64,000 nucleotides of DNA. Source: Okapia johnstoni. Taxonomy: Eukaryota; Chordata; Mammalia; Artiodactyla; Giraffidae. The stretch is from assembly GCA_024291935.2 (NCBI GenBank), contig CM044312.1, forward strand, positions 72,621,001 through 72,685,000. Direction: 5' to 3'. Under the pieces are notes generated by a model. The model searched no databases and was not told the origin of the DNA. It saw only the letters and a list, made by a program, of their open reading frames with translations. Each line of letters opens with the position of its first letter. The first letter of the stretch is position 1. The translations under genes were made by a program, and so were the position numbers. Below, piece by piece: positions 24,401 to 37,375 of this stretch.

Positions 24401-25632
24401 TATATAATAGCATAGTCACCAAACATTGCTAATCTTACATGGCAAAAGAATGTCATAACTAGCATAAATCTGAGCTTGTCCGTTTTGCAAAGCCCTGCCC
24501 AATGCTGCTATCATCTTTAGCTTTCCACAAACTAGAATATTCACTGATGCCTTGTTTTTTATCCTGAAGGCCAGTGTGCAATGTTGTTATGTGGTTCCTA
24601 GGAAGACTATAAAGTCCTACACAAAGACAAAGGATGAAAACAGTCAAGGGAATTGCTATAAGAAAATAAGTAGGGATATCTCTGGAGAGGGAGTTGCTTC
24701 TGTGTTCCTTTAAGCATCACAGAGTAATTTTTTTTTTTTTTAAGGAAAGAGCCAGGAGAAGAGAAGCTCATTTTCAAGCTAGAGAGCTTGGTAAACACAA
24801 GCTGCAGGGTTTACTTTGGTTTAGGAATCCCACTGCCTCACTGGAGTGTCAATCAAAATTCCACAGCCATTCTTGGATACTTGGAGGTGGGGCTGACTGA
24901 GGTACAGTGGTGATTTGACCCAGCACTTGAGGCAGACTCAACCAGAGTCATCAGTGTGAATTTCGTTGTCCTCCAACCAGCATTCTGAAAGTGCGTTGAC
25001 ACTGGTGGCCTTGCACTTTTTCATCGGACTTCCAACTGGTAATTACACCTGTATTATCACTGTGCAGTTATCTAACCTAACAAAGTAGGACTCAAAACTA
25101 GTGCCTGTAATACTAAAGTCTCTTACTTTGATCTGATCTTTGCATTGTTCTTGTCCAGTTTAAGTTTTATGTTCATTTTTTCTCTTCTCCTAATGAATAG
25201 AGTATATGAGATACTATAGACATTAAGGAAGCCTGTCCCAACCTTTTAGATAAGAAATTGTATCTAAAAGAAAACAGAAGGAGTTGGTCAGGTTTTGTAA
25301 TTTTGCTATGATGTTGTCAGTAATAACTAAATATTAGGTGATAAGAGGACATTTAAAAATATTTGAAATTGTCTAAACCTTCCAACACACCTATGCTTGT
25401 ATACATGCTACAATGGAGGAATATCTTAGTAGAGCAATATAATAAAAGGTCAAAAGCTATCTTTTATTTTAAAGAAAATACATACCCAGGAAGACTTAAA
25501 TTATAGATGGCCACTTTTACCTGAAGAGGCAATTATAATGAGTATATTGTATACGTTTGGGACTCTCATATTAAGATTGTAAAACAGAGCAGTTGTTCTT
25601 TCCACTCTTGGAGAAAGAAGAATCTGTCCTCC
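21485..25632. other. Unassigned region, about 4.1 kb
   Basis: A+T-rich DNA with no recognised ruminant repeat or gene. It has a short palindromic TA tract (21616-21641), an A-run (23101-23115), a GT-rich tract (24226-24246) and a T-run (24727-24741). Frames of up to 68 codons have no motifs. Confidence 0.35.
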
Positions 25633-25633
25633 C

Positions 25634-25706
25634 CCATGGACAGGGAAGCCTGGTGTGCTGCAGTCCATGGGGTACCAGAGTCGGACATGACTTGGCCACT
25701 GAACAC
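25634..25706 (+). mobile_element. Bov-A SINE fragment
   Basis: The sense-strand 3' half of Bov-A only: CCATGGACAGGGAAGCCTGG through AGTCGGACATGACT to a CTGAACACCACCAA tail. Confidence 0.75.
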
Positions 25707-28700
25707 CACCAACCAGTAGAGGTCACAGGCACTTCGTACTGGGACATTCCTGGAATGGATCTAGTCCACTAGGGGTTACTATGACTTGCTAGACAGGTGA
25801 CTTTGCAATTATATTTTATCCTCAAGTTAAAGGAAACTCAGTCATCATACTGTACACCTGACTTGGGCTACTGAATCTTTACTGCAATAGCTAACAGGAT
25901 ATAAGCAGTAACATTATAAAATTTGCCATTAATTTAAAGCCAATTTTCCCTTTGCAAATCATTCTTATGAGGTTTTTCGTGGCAAGAACAAGGTACATAA
26001 AATGATAATGGGAGGCAGAGAAAACCAGGTGTAAGAATTAGGTAAAATTTTACAGATTCCAGACTTGATCATTTTATTGGTCACATATAATCATTTCTAT
26101 TAATGACATTTTATTTCAGCCTATATTGTGATACAGTGTTTTGTAGGAACAGATAACATTGGTTTACCTTAATTTTATTTCATTGTGATTATCTTAAATA
26201 GCTGGAAACTATAAATTAAAATTGGATGCAATGATTTGCCTCAGTGAGTACTGTGTCAAGACAGCAGACTAAAGAAAGTGTTTAACATAGAAAAGGATAG
26301 AAATGTTAATACAAGCTCATTCAAGGGACAATTCACAACTTTGCTTGCATCTTAGATGGATACAATTATAATTGACATTTTGGTAGTCAATATTGTTACA
26401 TAAGTATTCCAGACAATCCATAATTAAATATTTTGAATTAAACTCACAAATAATTGCAGACTTAAAATTATGTACGTTACCTAAATGTAAATGATTACAA
26501 AACAAAAATACTGAGATGCATGCTTAACAGATATATTTATATATATATATAAAGTTAAGGAGTTTATGAATGCCAGCATTATGTAAATCACTTTGGAGCG
26601 TTGGTTAGGTGTTGAATCTTGTTGATTCATTCAACACACATTTGTCTGCCCACAACAAACTAGGTATTGATCATTTCTGTTCCTAATTTCATCCACTTAA
26701 CACTTTGGGTAATCAATTAATTCTCTAGTATGAATATCATTATTTAATAAGTTAGATCTATCAATACAGGGGATGTTGTCTAAGGGTCACTGCTCTACTG
26801 GATAATTGGGGAAACTTCCACTGAGATTGGTACCACAGTTTCTCAGATTCTTCCCTTAAGGATGATGAAAGATCAGTGGACTCCTAAGTATCTCAAGTCT
26901 GTGGAGTCTTAGGTTGCTTAGAAACCCAGTGACTATGGGCTTGCTATAGCAACCCAACTTATCAGTGAACGCAAAACTAACTTATCTGGCATTTTGCCAA
27001 ATCTCCTTATTTTTTCTAGTGCGAATATTCCGATCAGCTCATCCATCACATGACTGTTTATTATTCACACAATCAATCTAAATAATACTACAGTTTACCA
27101 AGTTTTGAAAAGAATAATTTATAATAGATAGCAACTACAAGAAAATTAAGCTTAAACTCACTATGTAATTTTAGTTACTTGAGATTTGTTATGTCACCTG
27201 GTTATTATCCCATTGCCTAAATTTGATTATATATATGTAAGATTTGCACTAAATTAGAAGCATGGAAAGTTAGGCTAGTACAGTGTATATAATCTATGTG
27301 ATAATAAAAAGTCTCTATAAATGACTTCTAATATTTATAAATCCATAAATTTATCCATACATGTATATGTAGTGCATTTTAATATTTTATATTATAAACC
27401 CCCTTTTCACATATAAATATATTTCTTTAAAATTATTTACCACATTATATCTCTTTAAAATCTTAAGCCTTAAGTAATATGCTGTGTAATTTGTATACAC
27501 AAATGTATTAGAAAATTAATTTATTTGAAAAGCACATTTTTCCAATAATGGAAAAGACTAGAGAATGTAATCTCATCATCAGTCTAAGTATTTGCTCTTT
27601 GTAGTATATTTTCAACTATTTGCCCCCTTTGATTTAAGGCATGTTTTGAGATTTTAATAGTATCTTCAGTTTATCAGTTTTTTACATTGTTGTTCAACAA
27701 CAGAAATCTTCTCTGTACCTCTTCATATGTAGGCGTTGTATTTATTTTATCTCCCCATTGATTCCAACTCTCATGTTTATCACAGCAATAGCACAGGTAA
27801 ACCCAGCAGCCTCTCCTGAGACTAGAGTCCTACAAGGTTTTAGTTACTGCCCTTTTCTCCTGGGTTTTGGCATTATGCATTTTGTTTTGATATGTAATAA
27901 GTTTGTCATATTAAAAATTCTCTTGAGAATAAAAGAGTGTGATTTAGGTTTTTATGGGATAAGGATGCATTTGCTGCTATTTTCAATTTTTCTTTACACT
28001 TCATTTCTACAGAATTGTGCAATTGATAAAATTTTTGACCCCTCTAGTATGTCAGTTTAATTGGGTAGTGCCCATGTTAATGATGATATATCTCATCTCA
28101 CAGATGGAAACAAGTAGGAAGACAAAAATTGGGCTATTTTCCTTAAATTAATTGCCATCAGAACAGAAAAGGCAATTCTCAGGGGTCCTTGTTTAAGGGT
28201 CCAATGATTGGGCTATCCTGGCACCCTCAACAGAGGTGCATTTGTGCAATCAGATAAAGGCCTGTTTTTTAACAAAATAAGTGAGCAGTCCAGTACAAAT
28301 GCACTAAATAACCCAAAGGGATCAAATTATTAGCAAGGGATCACACGTTAGCTTATAAAGAGATAGTAGATTGGCATGTGAAATTAGATGGTAGAGTATA
28401 ATATTCAGGAGACTTAGAATTTTTGATGGGCAAAAAACCCAATACAAGGAATGATCTATATTTAATCATTGTTTTTTGCTTATGATTGAATTATTTTCAT
28501 AAATTTTTGAAATCTTCCTTTAATCAATATGTCTATTCCTGGCAATGAAGATATAAACATACCTGGTATATCTGACCATTTAAAATATTTGACAAAAGCT
28601 TATCATGTGAGTGGTATGTCATTTGTCCTTGTACTATAGTTACTCAGTACATATCTGTGGAACAATAGAAGTAAGCCCTCCTTGAGAACAAATATTTTCC

Positions 28701-30191
28701 AATGTGGAAGAGCCAGACTGTTTAATAATTCAGATAACTAGTCCTTTTAAATTCTATGTTGGATAGCTTGGAAAAGTAAATATTTTCTTCTGACAAAGAA
28801 TTTAACATACCCATGTCTCTTTAATGTATGTTGTGATACTTGTAGCATAGGTTTTTCAGCATTTATTTGATGAGTATCTGAGTACCTATTATGTATCAGG
28901 AACTATTTTAAAATCTGGCATATAAAAGTAAATGTTACCAACACAGTTCTCAGTGAATATGTTATGGGGAGTCCCACTGTGACCTCCTCCCTTGGAAGTC
29001 ATAAATGAGTATATAATGAATTGAGCTTTTTTGTTATACTTTGTATGAGTAGGACACTAAAGCATTCTGGAGATATAAAGATGAATAAATATAGTCACAT
29101 GGCTTTTCATATGTGCTTAATATTAAGACCTCTGCTTGTTGCACATGGTATAAAAAACCATGTTGTAAGGACTGTTTATTTCTTTTTTTTTTTTTTTTAG
29201 GGCCTATTGATTAAATCACATTTCTTGATGATATTTAATATGCGAGAAATTTGGTTAGATGTTTAGTTATTTAAAATGTGTGTGATCTACAGTTCACATT
29301 TTACATTGAATCTCAGGATATGAGTTTGAGTGTTTTCAGCTCAAACCATTTTATCAATTCAGGGATTTGGGGTCCAGCTTAACTTAAAAACTTTAGAGTT
29401 AGCACTCTTTAGGCACAGTTGGATCAAACTGTTGGTTATTCTGAACTTTATTTGCTCTTGCCTGTTATTTGTGTGATGGCTTTCACCTTAGTTGACCTTC
29501 CTTGAAATTCTAAGATGGTTCCTGGCAGCATTCGTACGTGTTTCCTTACTACACATAAATATGAAGATGGAGAGAGATAATAGTGAAAAGATCATTCCCA
29601 CCCATACTGAATAAAAGAGCATAGCTTTTGTGAGTCCTGAGGAGATGTATGTTTTTGTAACACTGAAGTTCTTATAACGCTTTAACTGACAACAATAAAA
29701 TAGGGATTTAATAAAAAATATTAAATAGAACATTGACATTTTTAGAGGCAAAATCATGTGCAGTTTTGCGACCCCATGGAAATATCATGTTAGTACCACG
29801 ATAATACATGTTTTGTAAAACAATATATGGAGGAAACTTTTGAATCTTTTCTTCTGTAATCAACATTGTGAGTCATCTCTGAAAGCGAAGTCAGTTGCTC
29901 ATGGTTTTTGGAACACAAGTTACTTCTAACTACATAGGATGTACTAACGATCTGTTAGGCTAGGATAAGTTCTTGAAGAAACATTATGATCTTCCTTTCC
30001 TCTGGGAAATTCTTAAACATGTGGAAATATCCCTTAAAGGTTATGATTTAATCAAAAAGGCTGAATTTAGTTATATTTATTCCTTATGTTTCATCTTGAA
30101 AACCTGAAGCCAGTTCCCTAAAACATAACTCAACACATATGCACTGGAATTAAAAAAAAAAACAGATGTTGTCTATTTTCAATTTTAATTT
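25707..30191. other. Unassigned region, about 4.5 kb
   Basis: Very A+T-rich. An L2/MIR-like fragment (28860-28950) and T/TA tracts (26529-26553, 29176-29199) are the only recognisable items, plus a possible 24-bp micro-insertion at 29760-29783. The 100-codon frame 27758-28060 has no recognisable domain. Confidence 0.35.
28860..28950 (+). mobile_element. L2/MIR-class fragment
   Basis: A degraded 'atttgatgagtatctgagta...ctattatgtatcaggaacta' block resembles the mammal-wide LINE2/MIR 3' region, in which a similar TATGTGCCAGGCACT core is found. Confidence 0.4.
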
Positions 30192-31251
30192 TCAGTTCAG
30201 TTCAGTTGCTCAGTCGTGTCCGACTCTTTGCGACCCCATGAACTGCAGCACGCCAGGCCTCTCTGTCCATCACCAACTCCCAGAGTCTACCAAAACCCAT
30301 GTCCATTGAGTCAGTGATGCCATCCAACCATCTCATCCTCTGTCATCCCCTTCTCCTCCTGCCCCCAATCCTACCCAGCATTAGGGTCTTTTCCAATGAG
30401 TCATCTCTTCACATGAGGTGGCCAAAGTATTGGAGTTTTAGCTTCAACATCAGTCCTTCCAATGAACACCCAGGACTGATCTCCTTTAGGATGGACTGGT
30501 TGGATCTCCTTGCAGTCCAAGGGACTCTCAAGAGTCTTCTCCAACACCACAGTTCAAAAGCATCAATTCTTCGGTGCTCAGCTTTCTTCACTGTCCACCT
30601 CTCACATCCATACATGACCACTGGAAAAACCATAGCCTTGATTAGACGGACTTTTGTTGGCAAAGTAATGTCTCTGCTTTTAAATATGCTATCTAGGTTG
30701 GCCATAACCTTCCTTCCAAGGAGTAAGCGTCTTTTAATTTCATGGCTGCAATTACCATCAGCAGTGATTTTGGAGCCCAAAAAAATAAAGTCTGACACTG
30801 TTTCCACTGTTTCCCCATCTATTTCCCATGAAGTAATGGGACCAGACGCCATGATCTTAGTTTTCTGAACGTTGAGCTTTAAGCCAACTTTTTCACTCTC
30901 CTCTTTCACCTTCATCAAGAGGCTCTTTAGTTCTTCTTCACTTTCTGCCATAAGGGTGGTGTCATCTGCATATCTGATGTTATTGATATTTCTCCCAGCA
31001 ATCTTGATTCCAGCTTGTGCTTCTTCCAGCCCAGCATTTCTCATGATGTACTTTGCATATAAGTTAAATAAGCAGGGTGACAATATACAGCCTTGACCTA
31101 CTCCTTTTCCTATTTGGAACCAGTCTGTTGTTCCATGTCCAGTTCTAACTGTTGCTTCCTGACCTGCATACAGGTTTCTCAAGAGACAGGTCAGATGGTC
31201 TGCTTTCAGAATTTTCCACAGTTTATTGTGATCCACACAGTCAAAGGCTTT
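30192..31251 (-). mobile_element. BovB, 5'-truncated (copy 4)
   Basis: The left end has AGTTC-type tail repeats. Homology ends at about 31251, just past the RT motif A region (V-D-H-N-K-L-W). This is a young-looking copy: sequence is close to copies 5 and 7 and a long reading frame is kept. No clear target-site duplication was found by eye. Confidence 0.92.
30409..31236 (-). pseudogene. BovB RT C-terminal half, long uninterrupted frame (copy 4)
   Basis: A 275-codon minus-strand frame starts at D-H-N-K-L-W-K-I-L. It keeps G-x-G-Q-G-C-I-L-S-P and R-Y-A-D-D-T-T-L, and runs through the C-terminal region to F-G-H-L-M. It then meets a TGA where other copies have CGA (Arg), the usual CpG decay. Four residues are missing between K-I-L-K and D-H-L relative to copy 1. 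It lacks the endonuclease and RT fingers, so it cannot be active. Confidence 0.88.
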
Positions 31252-31523
31252 TAGTCACCTAATATTGGATGAAGACTGTCTAAAAGGATGACATTTTCAA
31301 TGGTGAAATATTTTATCACAAAAAGAAAAGGTTTTCCACATAATTAGTTTGCACCAAAAGACTTACAAAGAAAATCATCACAGTATTTTTTTCTCTAACC
31401 TACGTGACATGGCTAATGAGCCAGAGAAATTTCAGTAAATAGCACAAATTTAGTTTAATCCTTATTTTGTTTTAGTTTCATAGCTTAAAGAATTTAAATG
31501 TTTTCTACTATACAAGATGGTAA

Positions 31524-31644
31524 GGCGTGAGTGCACAGTCGTGTTGGACTTTTTGCAAGCCCATGGACTGTAGCCTGCCAGGCTCCTCTGTCCATGGAAT
31601 TTCCCAGGAAGGAAAATTGGAGTGGGTTGCCATTTCCTACTCCA
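31524..31644 (-). mobile_element. Bov-A SINE monomer with target-site duplication
   Basis: Antisense Bov-A body. Flanks are acaagatggtaa (31512-31523) and acaggatggtaa (31645-31656), 12 bp with one difference. Confidence 0.85.
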
Positions 31645-31656
31645 ACAGGATGGTAA

Positions 31657-33685
31657 ATATGTGATTAAAAGAATAAATTGGAGAATATGGTCCTGTTGTA
31701 ATCAAAATGTTTTTGGTAATGTATGGAAATCTGTGATTGTGTACTGAACTACCACTGGAGGGTGGATGTCTTTCAGAACAAAACTACCAGTTAAGTGGGT
31801 AATGTGAGCATATCAATAAAAGGTGTGAAGCGCCAAATTAATTTATGGTTTTTTGTAATTTAGGAATAGCTGTGATTTTATAAGTATAATTGTACTAAGT
31901 TTATTTGCTTGCAATTCCACATTTACATACCTAAAACCACACTGAATTTTGAAAAACTATTAGATAAAAAATGAGATGTCAAAAATCAACTAGGATAGAT
32001 AAACGCAAGGTAACCAAGGAAGAAAAAAAGGAAAAAAATGAAAACTGGGAAGCTTGTGGAGGAGAGAAGTCTATCCTGAAACTTATAAAAATAGTATTTG
32101 CAGACAGGCTTCTTTATAACATGGGAAACATTTAGTGGTTTTTAATTTTGAGTTGCATGAAATGGTATGGTCTCCACCTTTTCATGGGCTTATTTTACCT
32201 CCAAATATTACTTTCACTGTAGTCCTCTTTTCTACAACCTACTGTGATTATCCAGCTTTCCCTGAGGGGTTGCAGAAAATGAGAGGAAAAACAGGCCTGC
32301 AGCAGTCTTGGAATCTGTCCAGAAAATGTTTTTAGTCCTTGGACTACTTGGAGGATGGTGCTCCAAACCTTGTGTACACAGATTGGAAAACAATGATAAT
32401 ACCAGTGTATTCACTCTGAACAGGAATTTTTTTTGCTTGTCATTAACAAAAGGAATATTACAGAATACACTGAAACACACTGGGATACCATAGCATCTCG
32501 ATTCATATTTTTATCTTTATCCATGAACAGGAGGCATTGTGGAGTAGCAGAGTTTGCTTACTAAATACCACGACTGAATGCCCTGAAAGCCAGGAAAACA
32601 GTTGTTAGAACAATCTCTGAGGCTACATGTACCAAGCAGTGCAGAACTAGCAGGGCCAGTGGAGTCATTTGAGGGTGACATTCCACAGCAATTTAGATTC
32701 TGTAACTTGCTGTTTACTTAAATCACAACCTCCTAACAAAGTTACATTCAGGAATCTGTAAGAGGATGCATGATTTGAGTCCTTGGTTGCCTTTTGGAGA
32801 ACACTGAGGATGACAGACACTCTCATAAAGACAAGGCTGATGTTACCCAAACCTACTTAAGAACTGGAAGATTTCTTTCTACTTAACCTAAGGTAAATTC
32901 CTTTATCCAGGCCATTGTCAATGCCCCCTAATGTGAAGCAAACTTTAATGTGGCTACTAACACATGAGTGCTAAAATGAAGTTTAATAGGTAAGTTGAAC
33001 TTGTCTTTTACTTAAAATTTACTAAATTTTGTGCAGATACTAAAGGGGAAGTGTTACTCTACCCCTGACTAGTTGTCATTTGCTTCATTTAAGCAGCTAA
33101 CCAAATGTGTCACAGAGAAACATGCAGGACAATTGCAGGGTTCTGCTAATTTAGAATTCTGAATTTTGATGAAATCTACCTTATGCATTGAACAGTACTA
33201 GTCTTACATTTTTATTCTGTTTAGGTTTTAATGTTTATGATTTACAGAATACAGTCATGAAAATAAGATCTATAGAAAGAATTTTAAATGATTTATAACA
33301 TTTCCAGGAAAATATTTGCTTCCAGAAGTTTTATTACATGTATTAGATAGATATACACTCTATACTTGGGTGTGCCTGTATGTTACAAGAATTGGTTTGT
33401 TTTTACAAACTGTTATATGAGGCTTTGTTCAACATAAAAAATACAATTAGAGCAAGATGTTCCAACTTTGAATACTTACGGATTCTTAGAAATCTTAATG
33501 CATTTCAAATTCTCTGAAGAAGTTTATTTGAGAACTAGCACTCTAATCCAAATTCTTTGGTCTCTTGAAAGACAGAAAACTCAGGTAAAAGACGGTAAAC
33601 TCCTTTACCACAAGCAGATCTTCTCCTTAAGTCTCTGAGAACAAATCTGGGGAAATGATGATTTGATTTGACTACAGAGTTTGAT
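31657..33685. other. Unassigned region, about 2 kb
   Basis: No gene or named repeat is recognised. Frames of 60-82 codons (32135-32493 on both strands) overlap each other and carry no motifs. Confidence 0.35.
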
Positions 33686-33687
33686 GG

Positions 33688-33896
33688 GCTTCCCTGGTGG
33701 CTCAGACGGTAAATCTGCCTGCAATTCTGGAGACCTGGGTTCAATCCCTGGGTCGGGAACATCCCCTGGAGAAGGGAATGGCAACCTACTTCAGTATTCT
33801 TGCCTGGAAGAATCCCATGGTGGAGGAGACTGGCAGACTACAGTCTAGGGGTCACAAAGAGTTAGACATGACTGAGGGACTAACACTTTCACTTTA
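33688..33896 (+). mobile_element. Bov-tA SINE, full length
   Basis: Head GGGCTTCCCTGGTGGCTCAG at 33688, the RNA polymerase III B-box-like GGTTCAATCCC at 33740-33750, the complete Bov-A body and a CTTTCACTTT tail. It lies just 21 bp before the next SINE. Confidence 0.92.
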
Positions 33897-33917
33897 GGGT
33901 TTGGTAGACTGTTTAAT

Positions 33918-34191
33918 CGGAGAAGGTAATGGCAACCCACTCCAGTACTGTTGCCTGGAAAATCCCATGGACGGAGGAGGCTGGTAGGCTGCAGACCATG
34001 GGGTCACCAAGAGTCGGACACAACTGAGCGACTTCACTTTCACTTTTTACTTTCATGCATTTGAGAAGGAAATGGCAACCCACTCCAGTGTTCTTGCCTG
34101 GAGAATCCCAGGGACGGCGGAACCCAGTGGGCTGCTGTCTATGGGGTCGCACAGAGTCGGACACGACTGAAGCGACTTGGCAGCAGCAGTG
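33918..34191 (+). mobile_element. Bov-A2 SINE (dimer) with target-site duplication
   Basis: Two Bov-A monomers in sense orientation, joined by a CTTTCACTTTTTACTTTCAT linker and ending in GGCAGCAGCAGTG. Perfect 11-bp repeats gactgtttaat lie at 33907-33917 and 34192-34202. Confidence 0.94.
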
Positions 34192-34202
34192 GACTGTTTA
34201 AT

Positions 34203-36103
34203 ACTGCTGTGCCACTCGAATGCAAGGTTTGTACCAAATGTTTCTTAGAAGTGTCAGGGCAGAAGGATCAAACTTTTCCATTTCAAGCAAACAGAAAAAG
34301 AAAGGCATTAGAAATGTACTATTTTCTGTGTGGTGATTTCTAAAATTATTATTATATGGCATGCTTCTTAGAAAGTATTTCCTCAGCTTTAAAAAGGAAC
34401 TTGATTATGCTTCCCTGTCCCTGGAAAAATGTGTGTGTGTGTGTGTGCATGTGTGTATGCATGTATATGAGTTTAACTCTTTCAGGGATCTGACACCCAA
34501 GTGTTGTATATCTCCAAATTTAACAGATTATCAGTTGGCACAGACATCAACAAAACTGTTTAAAAGACAGACTAGAGTATGGTTAGTATGTCTCCTTTTT
34601 AGTAAATGGAACAAAATTACTGTTCTCATTATCCATCTGATTTCTTTCCTGGTTTTAAACATTCATCATGCTCTTCAACTTTTTTTTTTTTCTGCTGGTA
34701 TTTAAAAAGATTGAAAAAAAACCCGTTAGCATTTTAAAGCATATCATTTTGATCAAGCCATCAGCCAATGTGAATATGTAAAATGATTCTCTAACTCCTC
34801 TTAAAATTATTTTATTTCCTTTTTAAGACCCTACAGGGACTATTTATAATGTAGATGACATTTCTCAAAAGAAAACTTTGTTGTAGCCTCAATTCAATGA
34901 ATTTAGTATTTCTGCCACTTGAAAATACAAATTAATTGCTCACATAATTTTTTCAACCTTTTTTGGCACTGTTTAACTAAATCCTATATTTTGTTATTGA
35001 TTATTGATTTTTCCCCCTACTATTTCATAACACCACGCTTTGAGGCCAAGTTATTCTCTTGAAGATTTCTGTTGTTCCCTCCTAATTATTTCCCTTCCAC
35101 TATATGAACACAAATTGTACTAACAACTATGCAAATCTTAACACTTTCTTAGGTTTCTTAGTATTGTTTAAATGTTGACATTTCTCCACCTCCTCAAAGA
35201 GTTAAGTCACCTTTGCAAACAGTTCAAATAAAGATTAGGTCTGCCAACATTTTTAGGCCTGTGGAATTCACATATTGATATGGCCCTGCCCATATGAGAA
35301 CTATCCAGATATAGAGAGGTGATCTCTCTTTAATCTATCTTTTATACACGGCTCCTACCATGGCTTCTAGGAAACATGGGGGAAAATGTACATCATGAAT
35401 GCAGTAGGTTTGTCAATACTTTGATTGTGTGCTTTGATTCATTAGATGATGTAGCTTAAGTCTAAACTTTAATGACCCAGATATTCTGCATTATCCTTAA
35501 TGATGTTCTTTGAAATTTTCCTTTAAAAGTGATATTAAAAACCCATTTTAATCTTGTAAGCTTTCACTGGTATTATCATTCTATGTCTTATACATGTAAT
35601 ATTCTCTTTAAATTATGTACATATGTATTTAATTCCTGTATGTGAAGCCCCACCTCACCATATAAAACAGATAGAAACTCATTGGTTTAATACTTCCATA
35701 ATGAACAGGGCAGCAGTTGGAAAGACAGATATCTATTTATGTAGCATACATGTGTATAAATATGTGTGTGTGTGAATCTCCATGGTTAGTTACCCCAAGG
35801 ATTAAAGTGATAAATCAAATTTTGCCTTGGTTTTACACTGGTAACTAAAGTTTTAAGATACTTTACAGTGTATATGTACAGTATTATATGCAGTATTATG
35901 TGTTACAGGTCTTCAGAATGAATTTTATTTTTTTAATTAATTTCAAAATAATTCTGTTAACTGTTAATTACAGAATACTTTCACTGTTCATTTCTTTTTT
36001 ATTGTACTTAGATATCATTTTCTTCTATTAGGCTATTTAAAATTGTTATTCAGCTTGAACAAATGGGCTGAAAAGAATATGAAAATTAGATATTTATCAA
36101 AAA
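34203..36103. other. Unassigned region, about 1.9 kb
   Basis: A+T-rich, with a GT microsatellite at 34429-34471 and short T-runs. No gene is recognised. Confidence 0.35.
34429..34471. repeat. (GT)n microsatellite, interrupted
   Basis: About eleven GT units, followed by GCATGTGTGTATGCATGTAT. Confidence 0.8.
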
Positions 36104-36150
36104 CTCATATATATATACACATATATACATACACATATATATGTGTATAT
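36104..36150. repeat. (TA)n/(CA)n tract abutting BovB copy 5
   Basis: Alternating ATATAT and ACACAT, directly next to the 3' tail of the BovB element. It is not clear whether it predates the insertion or grew from its tail. Confidence 0.75.
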
Positions 36151-36164
36151 CAGCTCAGTTCAGT

Positions 36165-36770
36165 TCAGTCGCTCAGTCGTGTCTGACTCTTTGCGACCCC
36201 ATGAACCGCAACACGCCAGGCCTCCCTGTTCATCACCAACTCCCAGAGTCCACCCAAACCCATGTCCATTGAGTTGGTGATGCCATCCAACCATCTCAGC
36301 CTCTGCCATCCCCTTCTCCTCCTGCCCTCAATCCTTCCCAGCATCAGGGTCTTTTCCAATGAATCAGCTCTTTGCATCAGGTGGTCAAAGTATTGGAGTT
36401 TCAGCTTCAACATCAGTCCTTCCAATGAACCTCCAGGACTGATTTCCTTTAGAATGGACTGGTTGGATCTCCTTGCAGTCCAACAGACTCTCAAGAGTCT
36501 TCTCCAACACCACAGTTCAAAAGCATCAATTCTTCGGTGCTCAGCTTTCTTTATAGCCCAACTCTCACATCCATACATGACTACTGGAAAAACCATAGCC
36601 TTAACTAGATGGACCTTTGTTGGCAAAGTAATATCTCTGCTTTTAAATATGTTGTCTAGGTTGGTCATAACCTTCCTTCCAAGGAGTAAATGTCTTTTAA
36701 TTTCATGGCTGCAAGCACCGTCTGCAGTGACTTTGGAGCCCAAAAAAATAAAGTCTGACACTGTTTCCAC
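36165..36770 (-). pseudogene. BovB RT C-terminal region with natural stop (copy 5)
   Basis: A 201-codon minus-strand frame runs through R-R-R-R-G-W-Q-R into [10 protein letters not shown]. It ends [13 protein letters not shown] before the stop at 36165. This is the best example here of the element's natural C-terminus. The same DNA gives the Bov-A SINE body, which is why SINE read-through frames end in V-H-G-V-A-K-S-like peptides. Confidence 0.88.
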
Positions 36771-37375
36771 TGTTTCCCCATCTATTTCCCATCAAGTGAT
36801 GGTACCAGATGCCATGACCTTAGTTTTCTGAATGTTGAGCTTTAGCCAACTTTTTCACTCTCCTCTTTTACTTTCATCAAGAGCCTCTTTAGTTCTTCTT
36901 CGCTTTCTGCCATAAGGGTGGTGTCATCTGCATATCTGAGGTTATTGATATTTCTCCCCCACAAACTTGATTCCAGCTTGTGCTTCCCCAGCCTGGCGTT
37001 TCTCATGATGCATATAAGTTAAATAAGCAGGGTGACAATATACAGCCTTGACGCACTCCTTTTCTTATTTGGAACCAGTCTGTTGTTCCATGTGCAGTTC
37101 TAAGTGTTGCTTCCTGACCTGCATACAGGTTTTGCTGGCATATTGAGTGCAGCACTTTCACAGAGTCATCTTTCAGGATTTGAAATAGCTCAACTGGAAT
37201 TCCATCTTCGCAGGCCTCCTAAATGTTCCCCTTAGGTAAGTGTCACTAATTTTGTTGAAGAGAGATCTCTGTGTATTCTTTCTCATTCTTTGTTTTCCAT
37301 CTGTTCTTTATTTCTTTGCATTCATTCTATTGTTTTCCTCCAAATCATTGATCAGCTGAGGAAGGCTTTCTTATC

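Noticed and set aside
27758..28060. 100-codon + strand frame with hydrophobic stretches
   Set aside because: A+T-rich codons give Phe/Leu/Ile runs by chance; no homology recognised and no promoter or splice support.
33688..33765. tRNA gene
   Set aside because: The tRNA-like A/B boxes belong to the Bov-tA SINE head; no cloverleaf with a valid anticodon arm could be drawn.
36104..36150. CRISPR-like or satellite array
   Set aside because: A simple TA/CA dinucleotide tract; no spaced repeats anywhere in the window fit a CRISPR.
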